Source: Acidobacteriota bacterium
Lineage (GTDB): Bacteria > Aquificota > Aquificia > Aquificales > Aquificaceae
DNA: 64,000 nucleotides
NCBI GenBank assembly: GCA_003696155.1
Contig: RFFP01000017.1
Coordinates: 1 to 64,000, forward strand
Direction of reading: 5' to 3'
This document shows, in pieces, positions 1 through 10,441 of this stretch (position 1 is its first letter; the number at the start of each line of letters is the position of its first letter). Position numbers and translations under genes: made by a program. Under the pieces are notes generated by a model, which did no database searches, was not told where the DNA came from, and worked only from the letters and a program-made list of their open reading frames with translations.

Positions 1-364
1 CAATGTGCTTAGAAAGGCTCCCGCAGTTATAAAGGTGACAGCGCTAATAGAGCCGTAGGTAGCCGCAATGGCTACTGCGTTGTAAACATCAAACTTTAGC
101 CTGAGTATAAAGAAGGCGTATATAGGCACCGCAACAGCCATAAGTGTGGCAAGGGCTAAAACCTTAAAAACCTCTGGGGTTATCCCACTTTTTGAAAGCT
201 CGTATCCTCCGTGCAAGCCTATGGCTATAAGAAGGTAGAGAGAAAAGCTTTGGCAAGGGCTGTGGGACATCAAGCTCAGACCTCAAAACTGCAGCAAGCA
301 CACCAAGAAGGAAAAACAAAACAGGTGGATTGAGTATATTCTCCAAGAGCACTTCAAGGCTCAT
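1..364 (-). pseudogene. sbtA: SbtA-like sodium-dependent bicarbonate transporter, N-terminal part, frameshifted near 248; continues off the left edge
   Basis: Frame 1 gives MSLEVLLENILNPPVLFFLLGVLAAVLRSELDVPQPLPK; a different frame then continues FSLYLLIAIGLHGGYELSKSGITPEVFKVLALATLMAVAVPIYAFFILRLKFDVYNAVAIAATYGSISAVTFITAGAFLSTL, typical of SbtA/DUF897 permeases. Confidence 0.75.
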
Positions 365-395
365 GGCTTACCTCCTTGAAAGAAGTTCAGAGTGT

Positions 396-944
396 TTAAA
401 AATTCTCAGAGCATTGACTGACAACACTCTGAGCGACCTCCCACTCTGAAAGAGGTCTCGCCCTACTCACCGCCCTATCCCAATCCCCCAAGACCAATAT
501 AGACCTCAAGGGAGAGAAGTCTCTGTTAAAAGACTTCTCAAGAATAGGAAAAGTGAAGGCTACCTTGAGAACTTGCCAGAGTTTTACGCCCGCATAAGCG
601 AAAGCCCTCAAGTGTTCCTTCCCTCGGTTTACACTCTGCTCTTGCTCTGGCTCACTCCCAAGGCTTGCAAGCCACTTTTGTAAAAGCTCTATGTCCTTGT
701 TTAGTTTGCTTAACTCTTGCTTTATGGCTTTTCTCTTGTAGGTGTTTGTCTCTTGCTTTAGTTTTGCTTTTAGCTCTTGCTTTCTCTCTTCAAGTCTTGT
801 AATGGAGTAAAGCATGTAGTTTTTGTCGCTTAGTAGTTTTAGGTAGTTCTCTGGAATGTCTTCTTTAAAACCTAAAGCTCTTCTTCCTATCACATAAGCG
901 GACGCTGTGTCTTTGTCTATCAGATAGTTTGGACAATACTCCAC
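396..944 (-). pseudogene. C-terminal remnant of a TnpB-related (IS200/IS605 OrfB) protein
   Basis: 182 aa starting YCPNYLIDKDTASAYVIGRRALGFKEDIPENY (RuvC-III-like DxDxAxAYxIG segment) and ending with the RDFSPLRSILVLGDWDR tail of TnpB-related proteins; N-terminal two thirds absent. Confidence 0.65.
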
Positions 945-1176
945 TGTACTTAAAACTTAGCTCCCTTATGGCTCTATCTACCTCACCTAGTATATTTACC
1001 GCATCCCTTTCCCTGCCAACTTTGACACTAAGGGAGAGGGGAAACCTAAAGATGTCTGGCTCAACTTCTTTTACCTCTTCTAAGACCGCTGATATCTGGA
1101 TAGTTTCTTGAGGTCTTTCCATAGCCTGCAAATTTCCAAAAAGCAGAATTACGAGGAGGAGGATTTTAGCTCTCAT
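935..1176 (-). pseudogene. Truncated periplasmic SIMPL/DUF541-like protein, N-terminal part only
   Basis: Signal peptide MRAKILLLVILLFGNLQA, then ETIQISAVLEEVKE...INILGEVDRAIRELSFKYSG; after ~935 the frame runs out-of-frame through the TnpB remnant. 3' end approximate. Confidence 0.5.
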
Positions 1177-1250
1177 AATTACATATTAACCCGGTTTACT
1201 GTAAACTGAAAAGGTTAAAAACCTGCCTCTTCTATTAAACTTATCCTTCT

Positions 1251-2441
1251 ATGAGGATACTTCTTTTCTCTGGAAAGGGTGGTGTGGGTAAAACTACCGT
1301 GTCCGCCGCAACGGCCTACAAATTGGCAAATCTAGGCTATAAGGTTGTGGTTGTATCCTTGGACCCTGCCCATAGCCTAGGTGATGCCTTTGACCTTTCA
1401 GAGAAGGAGAAGGTAGAAGCTAGAGGTTTGCCCATAAAGATAAGCGACAAACTCTACCTTCAAGAGATAGACATTCAGGAGGAGATCGACAGATACTGGG
1501 GGGATGTTTACAGGTTTTTGGAGCTACTCTTTAACACCACGGGTCTTGACCAGGTTGTATCTGAGGAGCTTGCCATATTGCCCGGCATGGAAGAGGTCAC
1601 AAGCCTTCTTTATGTGAACAAGTACTATAGAGAGGGTGAGTTTGATGTTTTGGTGCTGGACCTTCCACCCACTGGGGAGTCTTTGAGGTTTGTATCCATG
1701 CCCACGGTGTTAAAGTGGTACATGAGAAAGGTTTTTAACGTGGAGAGGACCATTCTAAAGATAGCAAGGCCCGTAGCAAGGAGGATGACCGACATACCCA
1801 TTCCTGATGAGTCCTACTTTCAGGCTCTTGAAAACTTTTACGAGAAGTTGAAAGGAGTGGACGAGCTTTTGGTCAACCCGGACATAACCTCCGTGAGGCT
1901 CGTGGCCAATCCAGAAAAGATGGTACTAAAGGAGAGTCAAAGGGCCTTTATGTACTTTAACCTTTTTGGTGTTAACGTGGATGCGGTCATAGTGAACAAG
2001 GTTTTGCCTTCCCTTGCGGAGGAGTGCGAACACTTTAGCAAGTGGGTACTAACCCAGAGAAGGTACTTGGAGGAGATGCATGCCCTTTTTTATCCAGCTC
2101 CCGTATTTCATGTGCCCATGTTGGAGGATGAGGTAGTTGGAGAGGAAAGGCTTAGGGTCCTTGCAGACCTAATATACGGAGACTCGGACCCTACAAGGGT
2201 GTTCCATAGGGAAAAACCTTACGAGTTCTTAGAAGAGGCAGAGGGCTACACACTAAAGCTTAAAGCTCCCTTCTTAACTAAGGAAGGTCTATCTGTCATA
2301 AAGAGCGATGGAGAGATATTGGTGCGTTGGAGAAACTTCAAAAGCCATGTTTTGCTCCCGAGAAAGCTGAGAGACTATGAACCCCAGAGGGCAAGGATTG
2401 AGGAAGGCTATCTGAAAATATTCCTAACCAAAAGCCCTTAG
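1251..2441 (+). CDS. ArsA/GET3-family ATPase
   Basis: MRILLFSGKGGVGKTTVSAATAYKLA deviant Walker A; DLPPTGESLR; 396 aa. Confidence 0.92.
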   Translation: MRILLFSGKGGVGKTTVSAATAYKLANLGYKVVVVSLDPAHSLGDAFDLSEKEKVEARGLPIKISDKLYLQEIDIQEEIDRYWGDVYRFLELLFNTTGLDQVVSEELAILPGMEEVTSLLYVNKYYREGEFDVLVLDLPPTGESLRFVSMPTVLKWYMRKVFNVERTILKIARPVARRMTDIPIPDESYFQALENFYEKLKGVDELLVNPDITSVRLVANPEKMVLKESQRAFMYFNLFGVNVDAVIVNKVLPSLAEECEHFSKWVLTQRRYLEEMHALFYPAPVFHVPMLEDEVVGEERLRVLADLIYGDSDPTRVFHREKPYEFLEEAEGYTLKLKAPFLTKEGLSVIKSDGEILVRWRNFKSHVLLPRKLRDYEPQRARIEEGYLKIFLTKSP

Positions 2442-3071
2442 GAGCTCTACCACCATCCTAAGGTCTTTTGTAAACTCCCCTTCCGAAGAGGGGTTTCTCA
2501 GCACGTAGGCTGGGTGATAGGTCAGTAGCACCTTTACACTCCTGTTGTATGGGTATTCAAAGAGCTGTCCGCGATGCTTGTTTATTGGGAGAGATTTACC
2601 CAAGATGCCCTCAAGGGCGGTGGCACCAAGACAGACTATGAGCTTGGGTCTTATGATTTCCAACTCTTTTTTCAAATAGGGTATGCAGCTTGCCATCTCT
2701 TCCCTTGTGGGCTTTCTGTTGCCCGGTGGCCTTGACTTGACCACGTTGGTTATATATACCTCCTCCCTTCTTAGTCCAACCTCCTCAAGCTTCTGGTTTA
2801 GAAGCCTACCCGCCCTCCCTACAAAGGGCTTACCCTGCTTGTCCTCTTCTTCCCCAGGTGCCTCTCCTACAAAGACCACGGAAGAGTAAGGGTTTCCATC
2901 TCCAAAAACGTAATCACGGGCACCTTCGTAAAAGACGCATCTCCTCTCCCCCCTTAGCTTTTCAAAGAGTTCCTTCAAAGACCTTTGCCTATCCTCCTCT
3001 TCAACTATGTAAAGCTCATCAAAGCCTATCTCCCGAAGAGCTTCTATCGTTGAAACAAGTCTTCTATCCAT
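2424..3071 (-). CDS. Family-4-type uracil-DNA glycosylase
   Basis: [27 protein letters not shown] and [11 protein letters not shown] motifs. Confidence 0.9.
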   Translation of the reverse strand: MDRRLVSTIEALREIGFDELYIVEEEDRQRSLKELFEKLRGERRCVFYEGARDYVFGDGNPYSSVVFVGEAPGEEEDKQGKPFVGRAGRLLNQKLEEVGLRREEVYITNVVKSRPPGNRKPTREEMASCIPYLKKELEIIRPKLIVCLGATALEGILGKSLPINKHRGQLFEYPYNRSVKVLLTYHPAYVLRNPSSEGEFTKDLRMVVELLRAFG

Positions 3072-3277
3072 GAGCGCTCAAAGCACTTAGAACCTTCCTC
3101 GTAGCTTTTGCTCTTTTCCAGACAGACCCTTATACCCTCAAGCCTCTTGACTGCTAATGTCTTACACAGACTCCACGCATATCTCCAGTACTCCTTATCC
3201 TTTAGAGGGTTGCTTTCGCATCTGGTTTCCTGTGCAAGCAAAGAGCTACTTAAGGCCAGAAGCAGAAGCCAGATCAT
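3044..3277 (-). CDS. Small secreted/periplasmic hypothetical protein
   Basis: In-frame start MIWLLLLALSSSLLAQ (signal-like) inside track ORF 3044..3418; 77 aa. Confidence 0.5.
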   Translation of the reverse strand: MIWLLLLALSSSLLAQETRCESNPLKDKEYWRYAWSLCKTLAVKRLEGIRVCLEKSKSYEEGSKCFERSWIEDLFQR

Positions 3278-4545
3278 ACCCTTACAAGCTTCTTGTAACG
3301 TTCCCAATCCTGTGGAAACTTCTCCATGGTCTGTCTTATGAGCCTCCCTGCGACCGCACCAAGACCGCATATGGAAGTGGGCTGGATAAAGCGGTTTACA
3401 AACTCCAGAGCGGTCCAATCCCTTTCTGTTGCCTTACCGTGCAGGACCTTTTCTAGAAGTTCTGCCTGCTCGTGAGAACCCACCCTGCAGGGGGTACACT
3501 GACCACAGCTTTCGTGAGCGTAGAACTCCGCAACCCATAAGCAGGCTTGAACTATGTCGTCCCCCTCGGTAAGAACTATGACCGTGCCCGTGCCACCAAA
3601 GCCAAAGGGCGAGTAATCCATTGGTGTGTCCAGCTCCTCTGCAGAAAAGCAGTCCAAAGCTCCTGAAAAGACAGCCTTTACCTTCTTATTGCCGAGGGTA
3701 CCACCTGCGTACTTGAATATAACCTCCCTGAGTGTTGTGTTCATAGGTAGCTCGTATACGCCAGGTTTTTTGACCTTTCCACTTACCGGAAAGAGCTTAG
3801 GACCAGGGTAATCGCTCGGACCTATGTAGCGGTACTCCTCCCATCCCATACCCACTATGAAGGGTATGTTGCATAGAGTCTCCACGTTGTTGACCACCGT
3901 GGGTTTTCCAAAGAGCCCGTACTGCACTGGAAAGGGCGGCTTTATCCTCGGAAAGCCCCTCTTACCCTCCAGGGACTCTATAAGTGCGCTCTCCTCACCG
4001 CATATGTAAGCTCCTGCACCCCTTGCCACAAATATCTCAAGGTCAAACCCAGAGCCTAAGATGTTTTTGCCCAAAAAGCCCCTCTGCTTTGCCTCCTCTA
4101 TGGCGTCCCTGAGTATGTAATAACCTGCAGGATACTCGCCCCTTATGTATATGAAAGCTTGGTTTGCACCTATGGCATAGGCTGATATTATCATACCCTC
4201 TATAAGCAGATGGGGGTCTCTCTCCATAAGTATCCTATCCTTGAAAGTGCCAGGTTCTGACTCGTCTGCGTTGCATATGAGGTAACGAGGAGCAGGATTT
4301 TGTGTCGCAAACTTCCACTTTCTTCCCGTGGGAAAGCCTGCACCGCCCCTACCCCTGAGCTGGCTTTTGTCCACCCAGTCTATTATCTCCTCGGGAGGCA
4401 TGCTTAAGGCTTTTTCAAGAGCCTTATAGCCGCCGTCTTTCAAATAATCGTCTATGGTGTGGACCTTTGGCCTCTTGGCCCTTTTTAGAAGCATGTTAAG
4501 GCTAGTCTCTGCGTATATGTTAGGTATAACGGGATAGGACCTCAT
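3274..4545 (-). CDS. nuoF: NADH-quinone oxidoreductase subunit F
   Basis: RGRGGAGFPTGRKWKF, ESCGQCTPCRVG...SICGLG; start set at MRSYPVIPN rather than the longest ORF. Confidence 0.95.
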   Translation of the reverse strand: MRSYPVIPNIYAETSLNMLLKRAKRPKVHTIDDYLKDGGYKALEKALSMPPEEIIDWVDKSQLRGRGGAGFPTGRKWKFATQNPAPRYLICNADESEPGTFKDRILMERDPHLLIEGMIISAYAIGANQAFIYIRGEYPAGYYILRDAIEEAKQRGFLGKNILGSGFDLEIFVARGAGAYICGEESALIESLEGKRGFPRIKPPFPVQYGLFGKPTVVNNVETLCNIPFIVGMGWEEYRYIGPSDYPGPKLFPVSGKVKKPGVYELPMNTTLREVIFKYAGGTLGNKKVKAVFSGALDCFSAEELDTPMDYSPFGFGGTGTVIVLTEGDDIVQACLWVAEFYAHESCGQCTPCRVGSHEQAELLEKVLHGKATERDWTALEFVNRFIQPTSICGLGAVAGRLIRQTMEKFPQDWERYKKLVRV

Positions 4546-4996
4546 GGAGTTTCTCCTTTGATTCAAACTTATAGGTGTCGTTGTCCACCATAAAGCAAGG
4601 AGCTTCCGAACAGGCACCTATGCACTGCACACCTATGAGCTTAAACCTACCATCCTTAGTGGTTTGACCAAGCTCTAAACCGAGCAGTTCCCTGATGGCG
4701 TCCAAAACCCTGTTAGAGTTCATGAGGTTGCACACCACACTGACGCATACCCTTATTCTGTGCCTTGCAGGCTCTCCCCTATCAAACATGTCATAGAAGG
4801 AGACCACGTTCTCCACATGGTTCAGGGGAAGTCCCAAAACCTCTGCTACTTCTCCAAGGGCGAAAAAGGGTATATGTCCATAATGTTCCTGAACCTCATG
4901 AAGACAGAGGAGTATGGCCTGCTCCTTCCTAGGGAAATACTGAGCGTGTTCCTCCAGTTTATTCAGGAGCTCCTCGGGCAGAAGGGACATCAGCAC
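4520..4996 (-). CDS. nuoE: NADH-quinone oxidoreductase subunit E
   Basis: Thioredoxin-like 2Fe-2S subunit; VCNLMNS...CIGACSEAPCFMV. Confidence 0.93.
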   Translation of the reverse strand: MLMSLLPEELLNKLEEHAQYFPRKEQAILLCLHEVQEHYGHIPFFALGEVAEVLGLPLNHVENVVSFYDMFDRGEPARHRIRVCVSVVCNLMNSNRVLDAIRELLGLELGQTTKDGRFKLIGVQCIGACSEAPCFMVDNDTYKFESKEKLHEVLSRYT

Positions 4997-5829
4997 ACCT
5001 CGTCGCTAAATATGGTCTTTGGCATTGTGGTTTTTATTATACCCCTATCTATACCCATCTTAAGTAGAAGTTTTACCGCCTGCCTACCATCTTCTCCGTA
5101 ATCCAAGGTCCTGCTGTTTACGTACATGCTCACAAACCTCTCCGTTCTCTGAAGATCACCGCTGAGTTCCCTTGCGTACTTCCTTGCAAAGGTCAGAGCC
5201 TCCTCTGCATGCTCTAGGGCATACCTTATGCTCTCCCTCATGAGCCTTTCCATCTTTCTTATAACTTCCATACCCAGATCTCTCCTTATCACATTACAGC
5301 CAAGGGGCAGGGGTAGCCCCGTTTTCTCTTTCCACCACTCCCCAAGGTCCACAAGCTTTATAAAACCCCTGTCCTGGTAGCACAGCTGTCCCTCGTGTAT
5401 GACAAGCCCGGCATCTACCGTGCCCTCCTCAAGGGCATCAAAGACCTTATCAAAGGGCAGTACAAACTCCTCAAAGTCTGGCTCAAAGAGCTTAAGAACC
5501 AGGTATGCGGTGGTGAGCCTCCCAGGCACCCCTACCCTTTTGCCCTTTAGACTCTTTAGCCCTTCCTTAGAGACCACTATAGGACCGTATCCATCTCCCA
5601 CACTTCCACCGCTTGGCAGCACATAATACTTATTCGCTACGTAAGGGTAGGCATGAAAGGAAAGGGCAGAGACTTCATAGGTTCCCTTTAGGGCTTCCTG
5701 GTTTAACGTCTCTATGTCTGCAAGCACGTGCTCCACCTCTAGACCGTTGGTTTGTATCTTACCCTTTGTTAGGGCATAGAACATGAAGGCATCGTCCGAA
5801 TCTGGGCTATGGGCTATCCTTATCCTCAT
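4990..5829 (-). CDS. mqnD: 1,4-dihydroxy-6-naphthoate synthase (futalosine menaquinone pathway)
   Basis: MRIRIAHSPDSDDAFMFYALTKG, LPLPLGCNVIRRDL. Confidence 0.9.
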   Translation of the reverse strand: MRIRIAHSPDSDDAFMFYALTKGKIQTNGLEVEHVLADIETLNQEALKGTYEVSALSFHAYPYVANKYYVLPSGGSVGDGYGPIVVSKEGLKSLKGKRVGVPGRLTTAYLVLKLFEPDFEEFVLPFDKVFDALEEGTVDAGLVIHEGQLCYQDRGFIKLVDLGEWWKEKTGLPLPLGCNVIRRDLGMEVIRKMERLMRESIRYALEHAEEALTFARKYARELSGDLQRTERFVSMYVNSRTLDYGEDGRQAVKLLLKMGIDRGIIKTTMPKTIFSDEVC

Positions 5830-6796
5830 GCTTTTTCTCCTTGAAAAGCTCTGGGATCTTTAAAAGGTATGCGTATATCTTCTTCCACTTGGACCACTCA
5901 ATGGCTGGCAGATTGGCACCGTAAACCTTTCCACCTTGCAGGCTTTTAGAAACCCCCGATTTTGCCGCGACAACAGCCCCATCCCCAATTTCCACATGGT
6001 CCGCCACTCCTACCTGACCACCCAAAATTACATTTTTTCCAGTCCTTACGCTCCCCGAAAGCCCAACCTGGGACACTATTATGTTTTTCTCACCCAGTCT
6101 GCAGTTATGGCCTATCTGTACAAGGTTGTCTATCTTTGTATGCTTCCCGATGACTGTTTGGTCTATCAAAGCTCTGTCTACACAGCTGTTTGCTCCTATC
6201 TCCACGTCATCTTCTATAGTAACCTTGCCAATATGATTTAGCTTAACTATACCCTCTGGACCTATGTAGTATCCAAAGCCATCTGCACCTATGACCGAAC
6301 CGCTGTGTATGCGCACACCCTCCCCAATCTCACAGCGAGGATATACATGAACACCACTAAAAAGGACACTTCCCTTTCCTATCCTTACCCCCTCTCCTAT
6401 GTAGCAAAAGGGATACACCTTCACACCATCCTCAAGAACCGCCCCTTTGCCTATGTAGGTAAAGGGACCTATGTAAACCTCCCTACCTATGTATACGCCT
6501 TCTTCGATGTAGGCCCTGTCCGATACGCCCACAGGATGACTCTCAGGATAGAACTTTCTATGAAAAACAGCCATTGAAAGCCTTAGGTCTTTTACCACTA
6601 TGTAATTTTCAACATCCACTGGCTCAGTAACTACGAAAGCCACAGGCATGGAGCTTAACCTTTCCGCGTTAGCTTTATCGCAGAAAATTACCGTACCATC
6701 CTTAGGATTCTCCGGAGAGGACACACCCTTTACTTCAAACTCTGGATTGCCGTGGAGCTCTCCACCCAAGAAGCTTGCCAGCTCTGAGAGCTTCAT
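5807..6796 (-). CDS. lpxD: UDP-3-O-(3-hydroxymyristoyl)glucosamine N-acyltransferase
   Basis: Hexapeptide repeats, NLVQIGHNCRLGEKNIIVSQVGLSGS. Confidence 0.93.
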   Translation of the reverse strand: MKLSELASFLGGELHGNPEFEVKGVSSPENPKDGTVIFCDKANAERLSSMPVAFVVTEPVDVENYIVVKDLRLSMAVFHRKFYPESHPVGVSDRAYIEEGVYIGREVYIGPFTYIGKGAVLEDGVKVYPFCYIGEGVRIGKGSVLFSGVHVYPRCEIGEGVRIHSGSVIGADGFGYYIGPEGIVKLNHIGKVTIEDDVEIGANSCVDRALIDQTVIGKHTKIDNLVQIGHNCRLGEKNIIVSQVGLSGSVRTGKNVILGGQVGVADHVEIGDGAVVAAKSGVSKSLQGGKVYGANLPAIEWSKWKKIYAYLLKIPELFKEKKHEDKDSP

Positions 6797-7281
6797 TTTT
6801 GCTGGTCCAGTCTTTGAATAACCTCCGCGGTTATATCCATATCTGCGGTCTTATATACGAAAGCTGAACAGTCAAGTATTCCCGTAAAACCCTGCTTTTT
6901 TGCCAACTCTTCAGATATGCTTCTTACCTTTGCCAGGAGCTCTTCCTCTATCTTTGCCCTTAACTCTGATAGCTCCTTCTGAGCTTTCTGCTGTAGTTCC
7001 ATGCCCTCCGCCTCTATCTTCTGATACTCCTTTATTTTTTCTTCTCTGACCTTTTGACTAATAGCCTTGCTCTCTATCTGTTTTTTTAGCTCCTCAAGCT
7101 TTTTGTTCTTTTCATCCAGTTGTTTTTGATACTGCTCCACACTAGACCTGAGTTTAGCCTCCTTTTCCTTTACCAACTTGGACTCTTGAAGTATGCGCCC
7201 TGGGTCGACGCATACAAATTTTTGCTGGGCATGAACAAGACCTACGGTGCAGAGGACAACAAGCATAAACCTTTTTATCAT
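6793..7281 (-). CDS. OmpH/Skp-family periplasmic chaperone
   Basis: Signal peptide plus coiled-coil, KFVCVDPGRILQESK...FVYKTADMDITAEVI. Confidence 0.85.
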   Translation of the reverse strand: MIKRFMLVVLCTVGLVHAQQKFVCVDPGRILQESKLVKEKEAKLRSSVEQYQKQLDEKNKKLEELKKQIESKAISQKVREEKIKEYQKIEAEGMELQQKAQKELSELRAKIEEELLAKVRSISEELAKKQGFTGILDCSAFVYKTADMDITAEVIQRLDQQK

Positions 7282-7294
7282 ATCTACCTCCTTT

Positions 7295-8536
7295 CTATAC
7301 AGCCTCCTTCATAACATAGAAGGGCTTTAACTTCTTTTTAACCACTTCACCGTCCACAAGCACCTTCCCAACATCCTTACGGGATGGTATCTCAAACATA
7401 ACATCAAGCATAAGCTCTTCCATTATAGCCCTTAAACCCCTTGCGCCTGTTTTCCTTCTGATTGCCTCTCTTGCTATTTCTACAAGGGCCTCCTCGGTAA
7501 ATTCAAGCTCCACACCCTCCATCTCGAAAAGCTTGCCATACTGCTTTACCAGGGAATTCTTTGGTTCCACCAGTATCCTTATGAGATCCTCCTCACTTAG
7601 TTCATCGAGCACCGCGATAACTGGAAGCCTTCCCACAAACTCGGGTATGAGTCCGTAGTGAACCAGGTCGTCTACCTCCACAAAATGTAAGGGGTTTTCA
7701 CCCCTCTCAAACTTCCTGATCTCCGCCTCAAAACCGACTACTGACTTTCCGAGCCTGCGTTTTACTATATCCTCAAGCCCTACGAATGCGCCACCGCATA
7801 TGAAGAGTATGTCCGTTGTGTCTATCTGTATAAACTCCTGATGGGGATGTTTTCTGCCACCTTGAGGGGGTACGTTGGACACTGTGCCTTCTATTATTTT
7901 CAGGAGTGCCTGCTGAACACCTTCTCCAGACACGTCTCTAGTTATTGAAGGGTTTATACCAGCCTTCTTGGCTATTTTGTCTATCTCATCTATGTAGACT
8001 ATACCCTTCTGAGCGGAGCTTACATCGTATCCACAGTTTTGCAGGAGTCTTACAAGGACGTTTTCCACATCCTCACCCACATATCCCGCCTCTGTTAGCG
8101 TGGTGGCATCCGCTATAGCAAAGGGAACGTCCAGGATTTTGGCAAGGGTTTTGGCAAGAAGGGTTTTACCCGAACCTGTGGGACCTATGAGAAGTATGTT
8201 GCTCTTTTCAACCTCCACGTCCCCAACGGTCAAACCCATTTCCTTGGCTCTGACCCTCTTGTAGTGGTTGTATACCGCAACAGAGAGAACCTTCTTTGCC
8301 TTCTCCTGCCCTATTACGTACTGGTCGAGTATGGCTTTAATCTCACCGGGTGTAGGAAGTTCCTTAATAAAAAGTTGTGAAACCTGCTTCCTGTGTTCCC
8401 TTATAACGTTACCGCAGGCTTCTACGCATCGGTCACATATAAAAACGTCCTCTCCAGGGCCTGCTATAAGGATAAGAACCTCTGAATAGGACCTTCCACA
8501 GAAACTGCACCTTCTATCTTGCTGTTTTCTTGTCAT
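7295..8536 (-). CDS. clpX: ATP-dependent Clp protease ATP-binding subunit ClpX
   Basis: CSFCGRS...CDRCVEAC zinc finger, [28 protein letters not shown]. Confidence 0.97.
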   Translation of the reverse strand: MTRKQQDRRCSFCGRSYSEVLILIAGPGEDVFICDRCVEACGNVIREHRKQVSQLFIKELPTPGEIKAILDQYVIGQEKAKKVLSVAVYNHYKRVRAKEMGLTVGDVEVEKSNILLIGPTGSGKTLLAKTLAKILDVPFAIADATTLTEAGYVGEDVENVLVRLLQNCGYDVSSAQKGIVYIDEIDKIAKKAGINPSITRDVSGEGVQQALLKIIEGTVSNVPPQGGRKHPHQEFIQIDTTDILFICGGAFVGLEDIVKRRLGKSVVGFEAEIRKFERGENPLHFVEVDDLVHYGLIPEFVGRLPVIAVLDELSEEDLIRILVEPKNSLVKQYGKLFEMEGVELEFTEEALVEIAREAIRRKTGARGLRAIMEELMLDVMFEIPSRKDVGKVLVDGEVVKKKLKPFYVMKEAV

Positions 8537-8540
8537 ACCT

Positions 8541-9137
8541 CTATAGCCTCTTTTCTATAACCTTGTCCACTATGCCGTAATCCATAGCCTCATGGGCAGA
8601 CATAAAATAGTCCCTCTCCACGTCCCTTTCAACTTTTTCTAGAGGCTGTCCCGTATGTTTAGAGAGTATACCGTTTAACATGTTCCTTATTCTCTTTATC
8701 TCCTCCGCGTGTATGATAATGTCCGTTGCCTGTCCCGTTATACCCCCTATGGGTTGGTGTATCATAATACGTGCATGGGGGAGTGCAAACCTCTTGCCCT
8801 TGGCACCTGCTGCCAGAAGCACAGCTCCCATGGATGCCGCCTGACCTAAACAAATGGTAACCACATCGGGCTTTATGTACTGCATGGTGTCGTATATGGC
8901 CATACCTGCAGTAACCACGCCACCGGGGGAGTTTATGTACATGTATATATCCTTTTCTGGGTCTTGAGCTTCTAGAAAGAGGAGCTGAGCCACTATAAGG
9001 TTGGCTATATGGTCGTCTATGGGAAAACCCAGAAGTACAATCCTATCCTGAAGAAGTCTAGAGTATATGTCGTAGGCCCTTTCGCCCCTTGGAGTCTGTT
9101 CTATAACTATTGGGACAAGCTGGTCAAGTGTTCTCAT
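8541..9137 (-). CDS. clpP: ATP-dependent Clp protease proteolytic subunit
   Basis: [42 protein letters not shown]. Confidence 0.97.
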   Translation of the reverse strand: MRTLDQLVPIVIEQTPRGERAYDIYSRLLQDRIVLLGFPIDDHIANLIVAQLLFLEAQDPEKDIYMYINSPGGVVTAGMAIYDTMQYIKPDVVTICLGQAASMGAVLLAAGAKGKRFALPHARIMIHQPIGGITGQATDIIIHAEEIKRIRNMLNGILSKHTGQPLEKVERDVERDYFMSAHEAMDYGIVDKVIEKRL

Positions 9138-10422
9138 CCTTCTTCTCCTCTTGTGGTTTTTCCACTTCCTTTATAACAGCCTTTGAAATTATATCATCCA
9201 GTGCCTTCTCCCTCCTTATATCCTCTATGAGGATACTGTAAAGGTTCTCCCTTTCAAGGGTGCTCTTCATCTCTTCAGGACTCTTTTGATACACCTTAGA
9301 GAGCTCTTCCACCTTCCTGTTGAGCTCCTCGGGCTCTGCTTCGATACCCTTAAGTTGTGCATACTTTTCTAGTATGTATCTTAGCTTTATGTTAAACACC
9401 GCCTGTGGCATGAGATCCTGAGCAAGGGCCTTGTAGTTTATATACTTAGGGTCTATACCCCAGCGGGTAAGTTCACTCACCCTTCTCTCCACAAGGTGGG
9501 AAAGTTCCCTCGATAGTACAGTCTGAGGCACCTGAAACTCATGAAGTTCTACAAGCTTTCTTGCTACAGCATCTGCTACCAGAGCCTTCCTAAGATTTTC
9601 CACGTTCTTCTTTACATCCTGTCTTATACTTTCCTCCGCATCCTTCCAACTGTCTCCTAAACCAACCTCCCTCGCAAAGTCATCGTTTAACTCTGGCAGG
9701 ACCTTCTCCTTTACACCCTTTATCCTTATATCTACCCTTGCCTTACCTGCAGGTTTACCTTCTACGTCATAGAGGGTAAGCTCCTCCAAGGTAAAGCTGT
9801 CCTCCTCTCTCTTACCTAGAAGCTCCTTCTCTATCTCCTCCCTGAAGGTCCTAGTCCCTATTATGCCCGATGTTTCTCCTTCATCCACCTCTCCACTTTC
9901 CATATCTTGTACCCTGTATTCGACGACTACCAAATCTCCTTCCCTTATCTCCCTATCTACGGGCTCCCATGTTGCGTGTTCCTCCCTCACCTCCTCAATT
10001 CTTTTCCTTACTAGATCTTCACTAAACTCCAACTTTTGGACCTCAACCTCCAAGCCCTCAATCCCCTTCAGCTCAAACTCTGGAGGCACCTCAAAGGATA
10101 CCTTATAGGTCAACTTAGGAGTAAGCTCATCGAGCCTCACGTCCTCCAGGTATATGTCTGCAACCGGTTTTAGCTTACTTTCCTCTATGGCCGTAGGGAG
10201 GGTCTTGTTGGCAACCCTCTTGCCCACTTCCTCCTGTATGTAGTCCTTAAACTTTGTCCTCAGTATCCACAGGGGAGCCTTACCCTTTCTAAAACCCTCC
10301 ACCTGTGCGTTCTGTTTTAAGTAGTTGTACACCTCCTCCAATGCGGACTTTACAGGCTCGCCTTCTATCTCAACGCTTAGGGCTTTAAAAAGACCTTCCC
10401 TTTCCTCAACGCTTACCTTCAT
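9124..10422 (-). CDS. tig: Trigger factor
   Basis: 432 aa, [17 protein letters not shown]-terminal motif; next to clpP. Confidence 0.93.
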   Translation of the reverse strand: MKVSVEEREGLFKALSVEIEGEPVKSALEEVYNYLKQNAQVEGFRKGKAPLWILRTKFKDYIQEEVGKRVANKTLPTAIEESKLKPVADIYLEDVRLDELTPKLTYKVSFEVPPEFELKGIEGLEVEVQKLEFSEDLVRKRIEEVREEHATWEPVDREIREGDLVVVEYRVQDMESGEVDEGETSGIIGTRTFREEIEKELLGKREEDSFTLEELTLYDVEGKPAGKARVDIRIKGVKEKVLPELNDDFAREVGLGDSWKDAEESIRQDVKKNVENLRKALVADAVARKLVELHEFQVPQTVLSRELSHLVERRVSELTRWGIDPKYINYKALAQDLMPQAVFNIKLRYILEKYAQLKGIEAEPEELNRKVEELSKVYQKSPEEMKSTLERENLYSILIEDIRREKALDDIISKAVIKEVEKPQEEKKDENT

Positions 10423-10441
10423 GAAAACCTCCTGCTTTTTA

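Noticed and set aside
4546-4617. 25-aa N-terminal extension of NuoF
   Set aside because: Is an out-of-frame reading of the nuoE 3' end; internal ATG fits NuoF length.
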